A stretch of DNA of 64,000 nt. It comes from Alphaproteobacteria bacterium. GTDB lineage: Bacteria > Pseudomonadota > Alphaproteobacteria > Sphingomonadales > Sphingomonadaceae. Shown piece by piece: positions 1 through 9,301 of this stretch. Below the pieces are notes generated by a model that was not told the DNA's origin, did no database searches, and saw only the letters and a program-made list of their open reading frames with translations. The position numbers and the translations under genes were made by a program. Position 1 is the stretch's first letter; each line of letters starts with the position of its first letter. Location of the stretch: the NCBI GenBank assembly GCA_030426245.1, contig JAUHYZ010000008.1, positions 19,218 to 83,217 on the forward strand, in the 5' to 3' direction.

Positions 1-1
1 C

Positions 2-121
2 GATGCCACGGTGCTTGCCGCCATGGCCAAAGAACCGAAGCTGATAGAGCGGCCGCTGGTGGAAACGGAAAAGGGTGTGCGCCTCTGCCGCCCGCCGGAG
101 AAGATCCAGGAAATCCTGTAG
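2..121 (+). CDS. arsC: Arsenate reductase ArsC family, C-terminal end (partial)
   Basis: Only the last 39 codons are present; the gene starts left of the window and ends at TAG 119-121. The tail contains an ERP motif and an RLCRPPEK motif, typical of the C-terminal part of glutaredoxin-fold ArsC arsenate reductases, where these arginines help bind the oxyanion. Those enzymes reduce As(V) to As(III) in the cytoplasm with glutathione/glutaredoxin. The catalytic N-terminal cysteine is not visible, so a Spx/ArsC-like relative without arsenate activity is possible. The next gene, on the opposite strand, is an MFS exporter and not an obvious arsenite pump, so no ars operon is visible here. Confidence 0.75.
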   Translation, partial: DATVLAAMAKEPKLIERPLVETEKGVRLCRPPEKIQEIL

Positions 122-142
122 CGCGCGTTCCTATTCCGGTCT

Positions 143-1501
143 CTAGCGGTTTGCCTCGCGCAGCGCCTGATCGCTGGCGAGCTTGACCCAGCCCAGCAGC
201 AGCACCGCTGCGGAAAGTGCTGCAATCGCGCCGAAGCCGATGCCGGGATGGGTGTTGTAAAGCCACACGCCGATAGCGGGAGCCGCGACGAAGGATGCGC
301 CGGCCACCGAAGCCACCATGCCGGAGACTTGCCCCTGTTCGGCCCGGTTGACGGCAAGCGATGCCCCGGCCGTGAAGCCCGGGCGAAAAAGCCCGAAGCC
401 GAGCGAGGCGATCGCAAAGCCCAGTGCGATCGTGTGCAGATCGTGGGCCACGCTCCACAGCGCGCTCCCCGCCAATGCGCAGACCATGCCCCACAGCACC
501 GATGAGCGCGGGCCCAGCTTGAGGAAGGGGATCAATCCCCATTGAGCCAGCAAAGTCGCCGATGCGCCGGCCATCATCACGATGCCAATCGGGCCGGTTC
601 CCGCTTCGGGATCGGATCGCAGGTTCAGCCGGTCAAGCACCAGAAACCCGCAAATCCCCATCATGGCCGCCTGTGCGTGACCACCCAGCAAGCCGGAGAT
701 CAGCCAGTAGCGCAGCCGTTTGTCGCGCCATCGCAGACGCACGGGCGCGTCCGCGCCCTCTGTACGGTAGGCCAGCCCTTCGCCGCCGGGAAAATCGTCT
801 TCGATTTCCTCCTCGCCGATCCGCGAATCCGCCCCAGCGCCATAGGGGCCGGAAATCACGCTGCCGCGCGCGGGATAGGTGGGGTTATCATTGGGCAGGA
901 ACAGGCGCAGCGCGATCAGCATGCACACCGCAATTGCCGTGAAGGCAATGAATGGTCCGGTCAGCCCGACCACCGGGAATATCAGCAGGGGTGCAAGTGC
1001 CGGCCCGATCACCGTGCCGAGGCCAAAGCTGGAGGCCACGATGGACATTGCCTGGGTCCGGTCTTCAGGTGCCGTGCGGCTGGCGACATAGGCCTGCACG
1101 GCGGGCGGGGCGGCGCTGCCGAACATGCCGTAGATCGCGCGGGACGCGGCGAATAGCAGAAGTGTGGCGGTCACCCCCAAGGCGCCCATCAGGCCGAACC
1201 ACAGCACCGCGCCGCACAAAGAAAAGGATATGCTGAAACCGATCAGCCCCTGCGCCATCATGGCTTTTCGGCCGCGCTGGTCGGATCGCCTTGCCCAGAT
1301 CGGCGCAGTCAGCATCCACAGCGCCGCCGACCAGCTGAACGCCAGGCTGATGTAGAAATCCTCCACATTCAGCGCCGTGCCGACGGCCGGCATGACCGAT
1401 TGCATCGCCGTGTTGCCCGCCGCCGTCACCAGCATCACGCCGAACAGCAACGCCATGCGTACGGGCGGGATTCCGGTTTTGAGGGGCGAGGGCGTGCGCA
1501 T
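143..1501 (-). CDS. MFS transporter, TetA-like drug:H+ antiporter family
   Basis: An inner-membrane carrier of about 452 residues with hydrophobic segments fitting 12 helices in two halves. An MFS motif A (RRSDQRGRK, about residues 71-79) lies in the loop after helix 2, and a long acidic loop with an EEEIEDDFPGGEG stretch lies between the halves. The pattern fits DHA1/TetA-type proton-coupled exporters; the substrate cannot be read from the sequence. I start at the ATG whose complement ends at 1501 (protein MRTPSPLK), which has GGGA about 8 bases upstream. An in-frame ATG 12 codons earlier is less likely. It converges on the arsC-like gene with only 21 bases between. Confidence 0.85.
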   Translation of the reverse strand: MRTPSPLKTGIPPVRMALLFGVMLVTAAGNTAMQSVMPAVGTALNVEDFYISLAFSWSAALWMLTAPIWARRSDQRGRKAMMAQGLIGFSISFSLCGAVLWFGLMGALGVTATLLLFAASRAIYGMFGSAAPPAVQAYVASRTAPEDRTQAMSIVASSFGLGTVIGPALAPLLIFPVVGLTGPFIAFTAIAVCMLIALRLFLPNDNPTYPARGSVISGPYGAGADSRIGEEEIEDDFPGGEGLAYRTEGADAPVRLRWRDKRLRYWLISGLLGGHAQAAMMGICGFLVLDRLNLRSDPEAGTGPIGIVMMAGASATLLAQWGLIPFLKLGPRSSVLWGMVCALAGSALWSVAHDLHTIALGFAIASLGFGLFRPGFTAGASLAVNRAEQGQVSGMVASVAGASFVAAPAIGVWLYNTHPGIGFGAIAALSAAVLLLGWVKLASDQALREANR

Positions 1502-1650
1502 GGTGTTCCCGCTACGACCGTCTTGCGCCGCATGCAATGATACCGGTCACTCTATGGGCTATATGGCCTCTGCACTTGCAATGGCCGGGCTAATTTGCGA
1601 ACGCCTGCAATCAGATATGTGGTCCCCATGCCCGGGGGCGTGGCTAGGGG

Positions 1651-2310
1651 ATGAGTGCCGTAATGGGTGGACATGAGCTTTCTCAGGAACGCAAGCGCGA
1701 CACCCTGAAACGAAAGCTGCGCCGTTTCCTCGGACCGTGGGGCGTATTTTTCGAAGAGTTTGTGCAGCATCCGGTGATGGTCGGATCGGTCATCCCGTCT
1801 TCCGGCTTCACCATTCGCAAGATGCTTGCCCCGGTGAAGTGGGAAGAGTGCAAGCTGTTTGTCGAATATGGGCCCGGCGTGGGCACATTCTGCAAGCCGG
1901 TGCTCGACCGATTGCCGCGTGACGGCACGATGCTGGTGATCGACACCAACCGCGCATTCATCGACTATCTCAAGCGGACCGTGACGGACAGCCGCTTCGT
2001 CGCGGTGCTCGGTTCAGCCGAAGACGTGCAGGAAATCATCAAGGCGCATGGCCATGATCATGCCGACTATGTGCTTTCCGGCCTTCCCTTTTCGACTTTG
2101 CCCGATGGCGTGGCCCCGCGCATTGCAGAGGCGACTTACGATGTGGTGCGCCCCGGCGGTGCTTTCCTGACCTATCAGTTCAGCAATGTCGCCCGCAATT
2201 ATACGGCGCGGCATTTCGAACGGATCGAAGAAGGCTTCGAACCGCTCAACATCCTGCCCTGCAAGCTTTGCTGGGGCTGGAAAGAGCCTGAAGACAAAAG
2301 CGGCGCCTGA
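1651..2310 (+). CDS. SAM-dependent methyltransferase, PmtA-like (phospholipid N-methyltransferase family)
   Basis: A protein of 219 residues with a class I methyltransferase fold. The SAM-binding motif I is VEYGPGVGTF (about 71-80), an acidic residue follows at the end of strand 2 (VIDTN, about 97-100), and the motif IV equivalent is SGLPFSTLPD (about 143-152). The segment HPVMVGSVIPSS before motif I and the SGLPF motif resemble rhizobial PmtA, which methylates phosphatidylethanolamine toward phosphatidylcholine. A role in membrane phospholipid methylation is inferred; another small substrate is possible. The basic N-terminus (RKRDTLKRKLRRF) could hold the enzyme at the membrane surface. The start is uncertain: an ATG at 1663 is an alternative. 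Confidence 0.72.
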   Translation: MSAVMGGHELSQERKRDTLKRKLRRFLGPWGVFFEEFVQHPVMVGSVIPSSGFTIRKMLAPVKWEECKLFVEYGPGVGTFCKPVLDRLPRDGTMLVIDTNRAFIDYLKRTVTDSRFVAVLGSAEDVQEIIKAHGHDHADYVLSGLPFSTLPDGVAPRIAEATYDVVRPGGAFLTYQFSNVARNYTARHFERIEEGFEPLNILPCKLCWGWKEPEDKSGA

Positions 2311-2327
2311 AACGGCGCTCTGCCGGT

Positions 2328-3143
2328 TTACTCGAAAGTCTGGCTGAGATTGCCGGTCGAAGGACCGGCCAGCTGACGGTGCACCGCTGCCAGAATGGCG
2401 GCGAACAGCATCGTCCCCAATGCGCTGACGAGGCCGGACACCACCCCGCTTATGATCTGGGCCGTCGCGCCATCGCCCAGCAGCGCGGCGGGTATTCCGG
2501 TGACCAGGCTGGCCACGATGGAGATGACCATGAAGGCGACGAACAGCAGCATGAAAAACAGGAAAAGCTGCAGCGCATGGCCCTTGGTCAGGTTCCAGGC
2601 GCGCCTGATGATGTGCAGAGGATTGAAGACTTTCTCTATCGAGATCACCGGCAATGTCAGCGACAGGCGGGTCATGATGTAAGCGAATGCGGCGGCTGCA
2701 ATGGCGCCGAAGATCACGGTGATTGCGGCAATCCCGGCTGCCGCAGGAAGCGCAACCAGCAGGATAATTGCAAGCGCCAAGGCAAAGGCGACGATCAGCT
2801 GCGTGCCGATATAGGGCAGGACGCCCGTCACGCCGACTTTAAGCGCGTCGCCGACTGTCGGCCGCCGGTCATCCCGCAGCAGAGCAAGCACTGCCAGCAG
2901 GCCAACGACCTGGATCACTCCCATAATGATGAAATAGGGCGAGTTGGCGGAATAGAATTCCAGCAGAAGCCGTTCGACTTCTTCGGGATTGTCGCTCGTC
3001 GGTGGCTGGATTTCGGGGATCAGCAGAACGAAGGCGAGGCTGGGCAAGAAGAAGAACACGCCGGAAATGACGAGCATCACTTCGCGATTGGCGTTGATCA
3101 TCGCCACTGCATCGCGCCAGGCCCGGCCCATATCGAACTTCAC
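2328..3143 (-). CDS. Polytopic membrane protein of unknown function
   Basis: About 271 residues, mostly hydrophobic, with roughly six membrane segments. The first is preceded by [19 protein letters not shown] soluble acidic loop ([13 protein letters not shown]) follows helix 1. The second half is rich in Ala, Ile and Val ([17 protein letters not shown]). It resembles the uncharacterised alphaproteobacterial membrane proteins related to the glycerophosphodiester phosphodiesterase membrane domain, but I see no catalytic motif. I place the start at a GTG (complement of 3141-3143) with GGGGAGAG about 7 bases upstream; a longer reading frame to 3284 would run into lipB. It is divergent from lipB with about 65 bases between starts. 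Confidence 0.65.
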   Translation of the reverse strand: MKFDMGRAWRDAVAMINANREVMLVISGVFFFLPSLAFVLLIPEIQPPTSDNPEEVERLLLEFYSANSPYFIIMGVIQVVGLLAVLALLRDDRRPTVGDALKVGVTGVLPYIGTQLIVAFALALAIILLVALPAAAGIAAITVIFGAIAAAAFAYIMTRLSLTLPVISIEKVFNPLHIIRRAWNLTKGHALQLFLFFMLLFVAFMVISIVASLVTGIPAALLGDGATAQIISGVVSGLVSALGTMLFAAILAAVHRQLAGPSTGNLSQTFE

Positions 3144-3208
3144 TTTGTACTCTCCCCTCAACGCTTCCACACTTGATAAACCCGCCCAACCGGGCCACGC
3201 AATCGCCC

Positions 3209-3874
3209 ATGTTGGAAAACGCTCCCGGCAGGATCGAATGGCGGATCGAGCAATCGCCAGTGCCCTATTTGGACGCTCTTGCACAGCAGGAAGCGCGCAA
3301 CGACGCGATCGCTGCCGGCGAAGCGGAGGAACTGATCTGGCTGCTGGAGCATCCGCCGGTCTACACGGCAGGCACCAGCGCGCCGGCTGCCGAGCTGATC
3401 GATCCGCGCTTCGATGTGATCCAGACAGGGCGCGGTGGGCGTTACACTTATCACGGGCCGGGCCAGCGGGTAGCCTATGTGCTGCTCGATCTGCGCCGGC
3501 GGGGGCGCGACGTGCGTGCCTTCGTCCACGTGCTGGAAAGCTGGACGATCGCCACGCTCGGCGATTTCGGCGTGGACGCCTGGGCCGTTCCGGACAGGAT
3601 CGGCATCTGGACGCGGGATATTGACGGGCAAGAGGCCAAGATCGGCGCCATCGGCGTGCGCATCCGGCGCTGGGTCACCATGCATGGCATGGCCGTCAAT
3701 CTCGACCCGGACCTGTCGCATTTCGGCGGGATCGTGCCTTGCGGGATTGCCGAATATGGCGTGACGAGCATGGCCCGCCTGGGCGTTCCTGTTGCGCAAG
3801 AGGCATGGGATGAGGCATTGCAGCGCCGCGCCGGGGACTTCCTGAGCGTTTTCGCGACGATCGAGGCAGAATGA
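3209..3874 (+). CDS. lipB: Octanoyltransferase LipB
   Basis: Transfers octanoyl from octanoyl-ACP to lipoyl domains of 2-oxoacid dehydrogenases and GcvH, the first step of protein lipoylation in the cytoplasm. The substrate-binding motif [12 protein letters not shown] is at about residues 75-86 counted from the ATG at 3209. The catalytic lysine is in AKIGAIGVR (about K144) and the catalytic cysteine in VPCGI (about C178), spaced as in E. coli LipB. The length of 221 residues is normal. A TTG at 3173 would add 12 residues with no homology feel, so the ATG is preferred. The stop overlaps the start of the next lipoprotein gene (ATGA). lipA is not in the window. Confidence 0.95.
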   Translation: MLENAPGRIEWRIEQSPVPYLDALAQQEARNDAIAAGEAEELIWLLEHPPVYTAGTSAPAAELIDPRFDVIQTGRGGRYTYHGPGQRVAYVLLDLRRRGRDVRAFVHVLESWTIATLGDFGVDAWAVPDRIGIWTRDIDGQEAKIGAIGVRIRRWVTMHGMAVNLDPDLSHFGGIVPCGIAEYGVTSMARLGVPVAQEAWDEALQRRAGDFLSVFATIEAE

Positions 3875-4215
3875 ACAGAGTGATGAACTGGCAATTTCCG
3901 GCAGGGGTTGCAGCTGCAATGCTGCTTGGCGCGTCGCTGTCTGCTTGCGGAGAAGAGAGCGCTCAAAGCGATGACCGGACGGCCTCGGGCGAAGTTCTGG
4001 AAGGCTCCATCAGCGATGCCATGCTGCCGCTGGATACGGTGACATCGCAGCCGCCGCTCTTGCAGAGCCAGCCCGCAAGCGAGACCGGCCCTGGAGAAGA
4101 GGCGGAAGCAGCGGGCGATGTTGCCGCTGAAGCAGAGGGGAATGCAGCAGAGAGCGAAGCGCCTGCCGACGGCGAACCCTCAGCTTTGCCTACGGTTGCA
4201 CCGGCGGAAAATTAG
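3871..4215 (+). CDS. Small acidic lipoprotein of unknown function
   Basis: A protein of 114 residues with a lipoprotein signal: a hydrophobic stretch ([15 protein letters not shown]) ends at a lipobox LSAC with the modified cysteine at about residue 26. The mature part is low-complexity, dominated by Glu, Ala, Ser and Pro, with no predicted fold, so it is probably a disordered periplasmic tail anchored in a membrane. It overlaps the lipB stop by four bases (ATGA) and is probably translated with it. It meets nadA tail to tail with overlapping stop codons. No family was recognised; an alternative start is the ATG at 3883. Confidence 0.65.
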   Translation: MNRVMNWQFPAGVAAAMLLGASLSACGEESAQSDDRTASGEVLEGSISDAMLPLDTVTSQPPLLQSQPASETGPGEEAEAAGDVAAEAEGNAAESEAPADGEPSALPTVAPAEN

Positions 4216-5201
4216 GGGCGGTTGCCCAGATCGCCCTTGCCGACCGTGCTGCCTGCCATTTCCAGCATTCTGTCGAGACTGGCCTTGGCTTTCAGACGTA
4301 GGCCTTCCTCGATCTCGATCCGTGGTTCCAGATCGCGCAGGCAGGCATAGAGCTTTTCCATGGTGTTGAGCGCCATATAGGGGCAGATATTGCAATTGCA
4401 GTTTCCGTCCGCGCCCGGCGCGCCGATAAAGGTCTTTTGCGGCAGCGCCTTTTCCATCTGGTGGATGATATGCGGTTCGGTGGCCACGATCAGCGTGTCG
4501 CCCGGGAAGCTCTTCGCGAAATTCAGGATCGAACTGGTCGAACCGACATGGTCGGCATGATCCAGGATCGTGGGCGGGCATTCGGGATGGGCGGCAATCG
4601 GCGCATCGGGATGCTGCGCCTTCAGCTTGAGCAATTCCGTCTCGCTGAAGGCCTCATGCACGATGCACACGCCGGGCCAGAGCAGCATTTCGCGGTTGAA
4701 CTTGCGGGAGAGATATCCGCCCAGATGCCTGTCGGGCCCGAAAATGATGGGCTGATCCTTCGGGATCTGTTGCAGGATCGTCTCTGCGCTGGATGAGGTG
4801 ACGATGATGTCGCTGAGCGCTTTCACTTCGGTCGAACAGTTGATGTAGGTCAGCGCGATGTGATCGGGATGCGCTTCGCGGAAAGCCTTGAACTTTTCCG
4901 GCGGGCAGGAATCTTCCAGGCTGCAGCCGGCATCCAGATCGGGCAGGACCACGATCTTTTCGGGGCTGAGGATCTTGGCCGTGTCGGCCATGAATTTGAC
5001 GCCGCAAAAGGCAATCACTTCGGCGTCGGTTTCCGCCGCCTTGCGCGAAAGTTCCAGGCTATCGCCGACGAAATCGGCGAGATCCTGCAATTCCGGCTTC
5101 TGATAGTAATGCGCCAGGATCACGGCATTGCGCTCTTTGCGCAGGCGTTCGATCACTTCAAGCAGATCAGTGCCGGCAGGTATCGTGGTTTCGGCGCTCA
5201 T
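4212..5201 (-). CDS. nadA: Quinolinate synthase NadA
   Basis: Condenses iminoaspartate (from NadB) with dihydroxyacetone phosphate to quinolinate in de novo NAD synthesis. The 329-residue protein has the family N-terminus (AVILAHYYQKPELQDLADF, about 26-44), a GDSLELS loop, and the cysteines expected to hold the [4Fe-4S] cluster: C122 (YINCSTEV), C208 (HPECPP) and a C-terminal cysteine cluster at about 268-273 (CNCNICPYM). It is complete, with no sign of damage. Neither nadB nor nadC is nearby, so it looks like a single transcription unit. It converges on the small lipoprotein gene with a few bases of overlap at the stops. Confidence 0.96.
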   Translation of the reverse strand: MSAETTIPAGTDLLEVIERLRKERNAVILAHYYQKPELQDLADFVGDSLELSRKAAETDAEVIAFCGVKFMADTAKILSPEKIVVLPDLDAGCSLEDSCPPEKFKAFREAHPDHIALTYINCSTEVKALSDIIVTSSSAETILQQIPKDQPIIFGPDRHLGGYLSRKFNREMLLWPGVCIVHEAFSETELLKLKAQHPDAPIAAHPECPPTILDHADHVGSTSSILNFAKSFPGDTLIVATEPHIIHQMEKALPQKTFIGAPGADGNCNCNICPYMALNTMEKLYACLRDLEPRIEIEEGLRLKAKASLDRMLEMAGSTVGKGDLGNRP

Positions 5202-5292
5202 GGTCTCGCGGCTTCCTCTTTGCTTCCTGCACCGGATATAATGTTCCGGCGCGCGATTTCATCCCCCAAAAGGCCGCCTTGGGGCAGGAAAT

Positions 5293-6204
5293 TCAGGAGC
5301 CCAGAAGCCGGAAGGGGTAAGGGCGGTGGTTGCCGTAAAGCGCCAGCCGCTTGGTTCCGGGTTCTCCATCGCCGCGCCGGTGGAAGCCGAACACATTGGC
5401 GATCACCAGCGTATTTGCAGGCACGGCATAGGTAAGCGGATCGGGAAGGCCCAGCTGCGCAATTTCGCTGCGGGAAATCCGGAAGGCGCCGCCCATCCCG
5501 CCGGTATCGCCCGCGCAGCTCGCTTCAACGGCCGCCGCTGCGCGCGCATCTTCCCATGCAAGGCGTGCGGAGGTCAGTTTGTGGCTGGTCGGCACATAGA
5601 CGAACGGGCCGTCCTCATCGCGCACTGGCTCAAGAAAATACCAGAACTTGACCGCATTGAAGAAAGTGTCGCGGTGGAAATCGCGCTGAATGTCGGGATT
5701 GCCGCGATCTTCATGGCTCACCGATTCATAGATCGAGCCCCGCCGGGGATCGAAAGAGCGGCCGGTCGCGACGCGGGTCAGCCCGCGCAGGGCCGGATGG
5801 CGGGCGAATTGCCGGGCCAGCGGGCCGGGATCGATGAACCGGTTGAGCGTACTGCCATCGAAGCGGTCGAAGCCCCAGTCGTGGCGGCGTTCTTTCCCGA
5901 AGCCCCGCTCGGTTGGCTCGGGATAGGGAGTTGCATCGTGCGCAATTGCGGCGGCTTCCGATACTTCCTTGTAAAGGCTCTGAAAATCCTGCTCAGGCAG
6001 AAAATCGGAGACGATGGCGACGCCATTGTCGCGCAGTTCGCACTCGGCCCTGGTGAGCGTGCCGGGGCGCTGCCAGCGGCGGAAGGTGCCCAGCGCCATG
6101 GCCGTCTTCACGCGGGCACGGTGCAGGCCCAGGCGGTTGAGTCCGGCATGGCCCACCCAGCGGTCGCCGAAATATTTCTGGGAAGTCAGGATCGAATAGA
6201 CCAT
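5293..6204 (-). CDS. Phytanoyl-CoA dioxygenase (PhyH) family protein
   Basis: An Fe(II)/2-oxoglutarate-dependent oxygenase candidate of 303 residues. The 2-His-1-Asp triad is visible as H177-R-D179 in DFHRDTF and H275 in GFHRRGDG, with an arginine about 11 residues later (TKRLALYG) placed to bind 2-oxoglutarate. The VYVPTSHKLT segment between them is typical of PhyH-type proteins. The substrate is unknown; bacterial members hydroxylate lipids, amino acids or secondary metabolites. The gene stands alone between nadA and an MBL hydrolase on the same strand, with about 64 and 91 bases of spacing. Other in-frame starts are possible within the first 40 residues. Confidence 0.8.
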   Translation of the reverse strand: MVYSILTSQKYFGDRWVGHAGLNRLGLHRARVKTAMALGTFRRWQRPGTLTRAECELRDNGVAIVSDFLPEQDFQSLYKEVSEAAAIAHDATPYPEPTERGFGKERRHDWGFDRFDGSTLNRFIDPGPLARQFARHPALRGLTRVATGRSFDPRRGSIYESVSHEDRGNPDIQRDFHRDTFFNAVKFWYFLEPVRDEDGPFVYVPTSHKLTSARLAWEDARAAAAVEASCAGDTGGMGGAFRISRSEIAQLGLPDPLTYAVPANTLVIANVFGFHRRGDGEPGTKRLALYGNHRPYPFRLLGS

Positions 6205-6268
6205 CGCCGAATTATTCGCTTTTTTCGTACCTTCAGTTCAAGTGCATGCCATAGCGGGCAGGCGTAAC

Positions 6269-7141
6269 CTATTCGCTAATAACCCAAAATTCACCATCGC
6301 GAACCACGCGTCCCTGGCGCTGCAGCTCGATCAGATGCGCCGTGACGGATTGCCCGGCGGCAGGCCAGAGTTTCTTGTCTACGCCAGCATACATGCGCGG
6401 CACCAACTGCATAACCTCGTGCGGTTCCTCATTCAGCAGTCTAACGATCTGGCGTTCGCGTTGTTTCCTGTGCCCAATCATGCCGCGCACCAATTGCTGC
6501 GGTTTTTCAACTGCCGGGCCGTGGGCCGGGTAATATATGCGGTCGGATCGTTCGTGCAGCAGGCTGAGCGAGGCCATGTAATCGGCCATGTTCCCGTCGG
6601 GCGGAACGACCACGCTGGTGGACCAGCCCATCACGTGATCGCCGGTGAACAGGGCGCCGCTTTCTTCCAGCGCGAAGCACAGATGGTTGGATGTGTGCCC
6701 TGGCGTTGCGATCGCGGTCAACGTCCAGTCGGGCCCGGTCAGGCTCTCTCCGTTTCGCAGGACCCTGTCAGGGGCGTATTCCCTGTCGAACGGGGCATCC
6801 ACGCGGGGCTCGTCGCTTTCGATGACCAGTGGGGCGCAGCCGGCGATCTGCGCACCGGTTCGCTTCGCAAGCGGGGCAGCCCCCGGGGAATGGTCGCGAT
6901 GCGTGTGAGTGCAGCATATCGCACAGACCGACGCGCCGCCAATTGCAGCCTCGATGGCGTCCAGATGTTCAGGATCGTCGGGACCGGGATCGATCACGGC
7001 GATCTCCCGCCCCGCGCCCACCAGATAGGTCTGCGTGCCGGTGTAGGTGAATGGCGATGGGTTGGGCGCAAGCACCCGCCGGACAAGCGGCTCCAATATT
7101 TCAGTCTTGCCGGTCGGCCAGGGTTGCGGTGGGAGGGCCAT
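6269..7141 (-). CDS. MBL-fold metallo-hydrolase, LACTB2/RNase Z-like branch
   Basis: About 290 residues. The metal-binding signature THTHRDHSPG lies at about residues 78-87 from the chosen start. It is followed by GHTSNHLCFALE and a GDHVMGW motif (later His and Asp ligands). A C-terminal winged-helix-like tail (VTAHLIELQRQGRVVRDGEFW) is typical of the LACTB2 group. It is likely a hydrolase of thioesters or single-stranded RNA; the substrate is not readable. The start is uncertain. The ATG giving MALPPQPWP (complement ending at 7141) best matches the conserved beginning. ATGs ending at 7150 and 7177 are also open, and the last would overlap the glpK start codon on the other strand. Confidence 0.82.
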   Translation of the reverse strand: MALPPQPWPTGKTEILEPLVRRVLAPNPSPFTYTGTQTYLVGAGREIAVIDPGPDDPEHLDAIEAAIGGASVCAICCTHTHRDHSPGAAPLAKRTGAQIAGCAPLVIESDEPRVDAPFDREYAPDRVLRNGESLTGPDWTLTAIATPGHTSNHLCFALEESGALFTGDHVMGWSTSVVVPPDGNMADYMASLSLLHERSDRIYYPAHGPAVEKPQQLVRGMIGHRKQRERQIVRLLNEEPHEVMQLVPRMYAGVDKKLWPAAGQSVTAHLIELQRQGRVVRDGEFWVISE

Positions 7142-7175
7142 GCGCCGCATATGGAGCACAGGGAGCCCGATTGCC

Positions 7176-8663
7176 ATGATTCAACCGTTAATTCTTGTGC
7201 TTGATGAAGGCACGACTTCCACCCGTGCGATGCTGTTCGAACTGGGCGGCAAACTGGCCGGTGTGGCGCAGCGGGATATTACGCAGCACTATCCGCGCCC
7301 CGGCTGGGTCGAACACGATGCGGCGGAGATCTGGGAGAAGACGCTCGCCTGCGCTCAGGAAATGGTGGAGCAGGCCGGCGGCGCGGACAGGATTTCCGCG
7401 ATCGGGATCACCAATCAGCGCGAAACGGTTGTCGCCTGGGACCGTGAGACAGGAGAGCCGCTGTCGCGTGCGCCTGTGTGGCAGGATCGGCGTACTGCAA
7501 GCAGATGCGCCGAATTGCGCGGCGATGGGCATGAGCCCTTCGTGCAGGAGGCAACCGGGCTGCTGATCGACCCGTATTTTTCCGGCACCAAGATGCATTG
7601 GCTGGTTGAAAACGAGCCGGCAGTGGCAGAGGCGGCCAAGGCGGGCAGATTGGCGCTCGGCACCGTGGAAAGCTGGCTGGTTTACAAGCTGACGGGCGGC
7701 GCATTCATAACCGACGCCAGCAATTCCAGCCGCTCTCTGCTCTTGCCGCTGGCCGGTGCAAGCTGGGACGAAGGCCTTTGCGAATTGATTGGCGTGCCGC
7801 ACCGCGCGCTTGGCGAAGTGGTCGACAATGCCGGAAGTCTGGGAGAGACGCTGCCTGAGTTTTTCGGCGGTCCGATTGCCATAACGGGCCTGGCTGGGGA
7901 CCAGCAATCGGCGATGATCGGACAGGGGTGTCTCTCGCCTGGAGACAGCAAGGCGACATACGGAACCGGTGCCTTCATTCTGGCCAATACCGGAAAAAAG
8001 ATCCCGCGATCATCCAACCGTCTGCTGGGGACCGTGCTTTGCCAGCTGGGCGGGGAACGCAGCTACGCCATCGAAGGATCGGTGTTCGTGGCCGGCAGTC
8101 TTGTCCAGTGGCTGAGGGACTCGCTCGGCGTCATAGAAAATTCAGCCGATACCGAAGATCTGGCCCGGTCGATCGAAGACAGCGGCGGCGTGGCGATCGT
8201 GCCCGCGCTTTCGGGGCTGGGCGCGCCTCACTGGATGCCGTCTGCCCGCGGGCTGATTACCGGCCTTAGCTTTTCCACCGGACGTGCGCATATCGCCCGC
8301 GCTGCGCTGGAGGCGATGTCACACCAGACCTACGATCTGGCGCGTGCCTTCGAAGCCGATGGGGCGGCGTGGTCGTCGCTCAGGATCGATGGCGGAATGA
8401 GCGCGAATGACTGGATGGCGCAGGACATTTCCAACCTCGCCTGCCTGACCGTAGAGCGGCCCGACTTCGTGGAAACCACGGCGCTGGGCGCAGCGATCCT
8501 GGCCGGGCTGGGCGCTGGCCTTTTCGATACGCTGCAGGAGGCAGCGGACGCCATGTGCGGCGCCACGAAGAAATTCGAACCGGAAATGCCCGATGATGTC
8601 AGGTCCGAACGGCTCGACCGCTGGAACAAGGCGATCGCAGCATTGAACGCAGCGTCGGACTAG
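7176..8663 (+). CDS. glpK: Glycerol kinase
   Basis: ATP-dependent phosphorylation of glycerol to sn-glycerol 3-phosphate in the cytoplasm. The 495-residue FGGY-family protein begins with the phosphate-binding motif LDEGTTSTRAM. It has GITNQRETVVAWDRETG, and the substrate region PVWQDRRTA with YFSGTKMHW downstream. The second FGGY domain shows TYGTGAFILANTG and RIDGGMSANDWMAQ. The start at 7176 gives the conserved N-terminus MIQPLILVLDEG and has GGGAG upstream. No glpF, glpD or regulator lies beside it. It converges on the DUF1465 gene, the two stops being directly adjacent. Confidence 0.96.
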   Translation: MIQPLILVLDEGTTSTRAMLFELGGKLAGVAQRDITQHYPRPGWVEHDAAEIWEKTLACAQEMVEQAGGADRISAIGITNQRETVVAWDRETGEPLSRAPVWQDRRTASRCAELRGDGHEPFVQEATGLLIDPYFSGTKMHWLVENEPAVAEAAKAGRLALGTVESWLVYKLTGGAFITDASNSSRSLLLPLAGASWDEGLCELIGVPHRALGEVVDNAGSLGETLPEFFGGPIAITGLAGDQQSAMIGQGCLSPGDSKATYGTGAFILANTGKKIPRSSNRLLGTVLCQLGGERSYAIEGSVFVAGSLVQWLRDSLGVIENSADTEDLARSIEDSGGVAIVPALSGLGAPHWMPSARGLITGLSFSTGRAHIARAALEAMSHQTYDLARAFEADGAAWSSLRIDGGMSANDWMAQDISNLACLTVERPDFVETTALGAAILAGLGAGLFDTLQEAADAMCGATKKFEPEMPDDVRSERLDRWNKAIAALNAASD

Positions 8664-9134
8664 TCAGCCGCCGACGCCGACGCGCTTTTCGAGCTGGTCC
8701 TGCATTTCCAGATAAGCGCTGCGTTCCATGGCAAACTTGGCCTCCAGCGCTTTGTCCAGCCGGGCAACCCGGGCATAGAGCAGCTCCGAACATTCGATGA
8801 GCTCGCGCGTATCAGGATCGATCAGGTCGAGCTGTTCCGGGTCGGGCTTGGACTTGTTCTTCGGCAGGCGGCCATGCCGCTTGAGCTGCACTTCGGAGAT
8901 CTCGCCGTTGAAATAGGCCCGTTGATTGAGCAGCCAGGCAATCGCCTGCATCATACGCGTCGTCGTCCGCAACGCTTCGCAGGACAGCGCGATCCGCGTG
9001 AGGTCTTCATCCTGTTCATTGGCCTCAGGCCGCGCGGACAGGTCGAAAGCCGCACGCACTTCGTCGGCCAGTATGAGCGCGTCGTTGTAGAGCGACTCCA
9101 CAATGCGCGGATTGATGTCGGTCATTGTCGTCAT
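8664..9134 (-). CDS. DUF1465 family protein
   Basis: A protein of 156 residues, recognisable as the alphaproteobacterial DUF1465 family by the pattern ESLYNDALILADEVRAAFD near the start, then TRIALSCEALRTTTRMMQA, WLLNQRAYFNGEIS and a charged helical C-terminus (YARVARLDKALEA). It is cytoplasmic with no signal or membrane segment and is predicted mostly alpha-helical. I know no assigned function for the family. The start is set at the ATG giving MTTMTDINPRIV because a longer frame to 9245 begins with unrelated low-quality sequence. The stop abuts the glpK stop. Confidence 0.8.
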   Translation of the reverse strand: MTTMTDINPRIVESLYNDALILADEVRAAFDLSARPEANEQDEDLTRIALSCEALRTTTRMMQAIAWLLNQRAYFNGEISEVQLKRHGRLPKNKSKPDPEQLDLIDPDTRELIECSELLYARVARLDKALEAKFAMERSAYLEMQDQLEKRVGVGG

Positions 9135-9301
9135 ATCGCCGCCACCGCTAACTCCGGCCATGCGGCTTCGCCAGCGCGTTAGGGTTGTTTTCGACTGCCA
9201 AAATGGGACTGTCCCGCAGCGGAACGGTTTCATTCCAAGTGGCAAATATCTGTGGATTTCCGGGTTTGAGAGCGGTCTGGCGGCAGCCGAGGCGAAACGC
9301 G

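Noticed and set aside
2289..2325. Terminator between the methyltransferase and the membrane protein gene
   Set aside because: A GCGCC/GGCGC hairpin with a six-base loop exists, but there is no T-tract on either strand.
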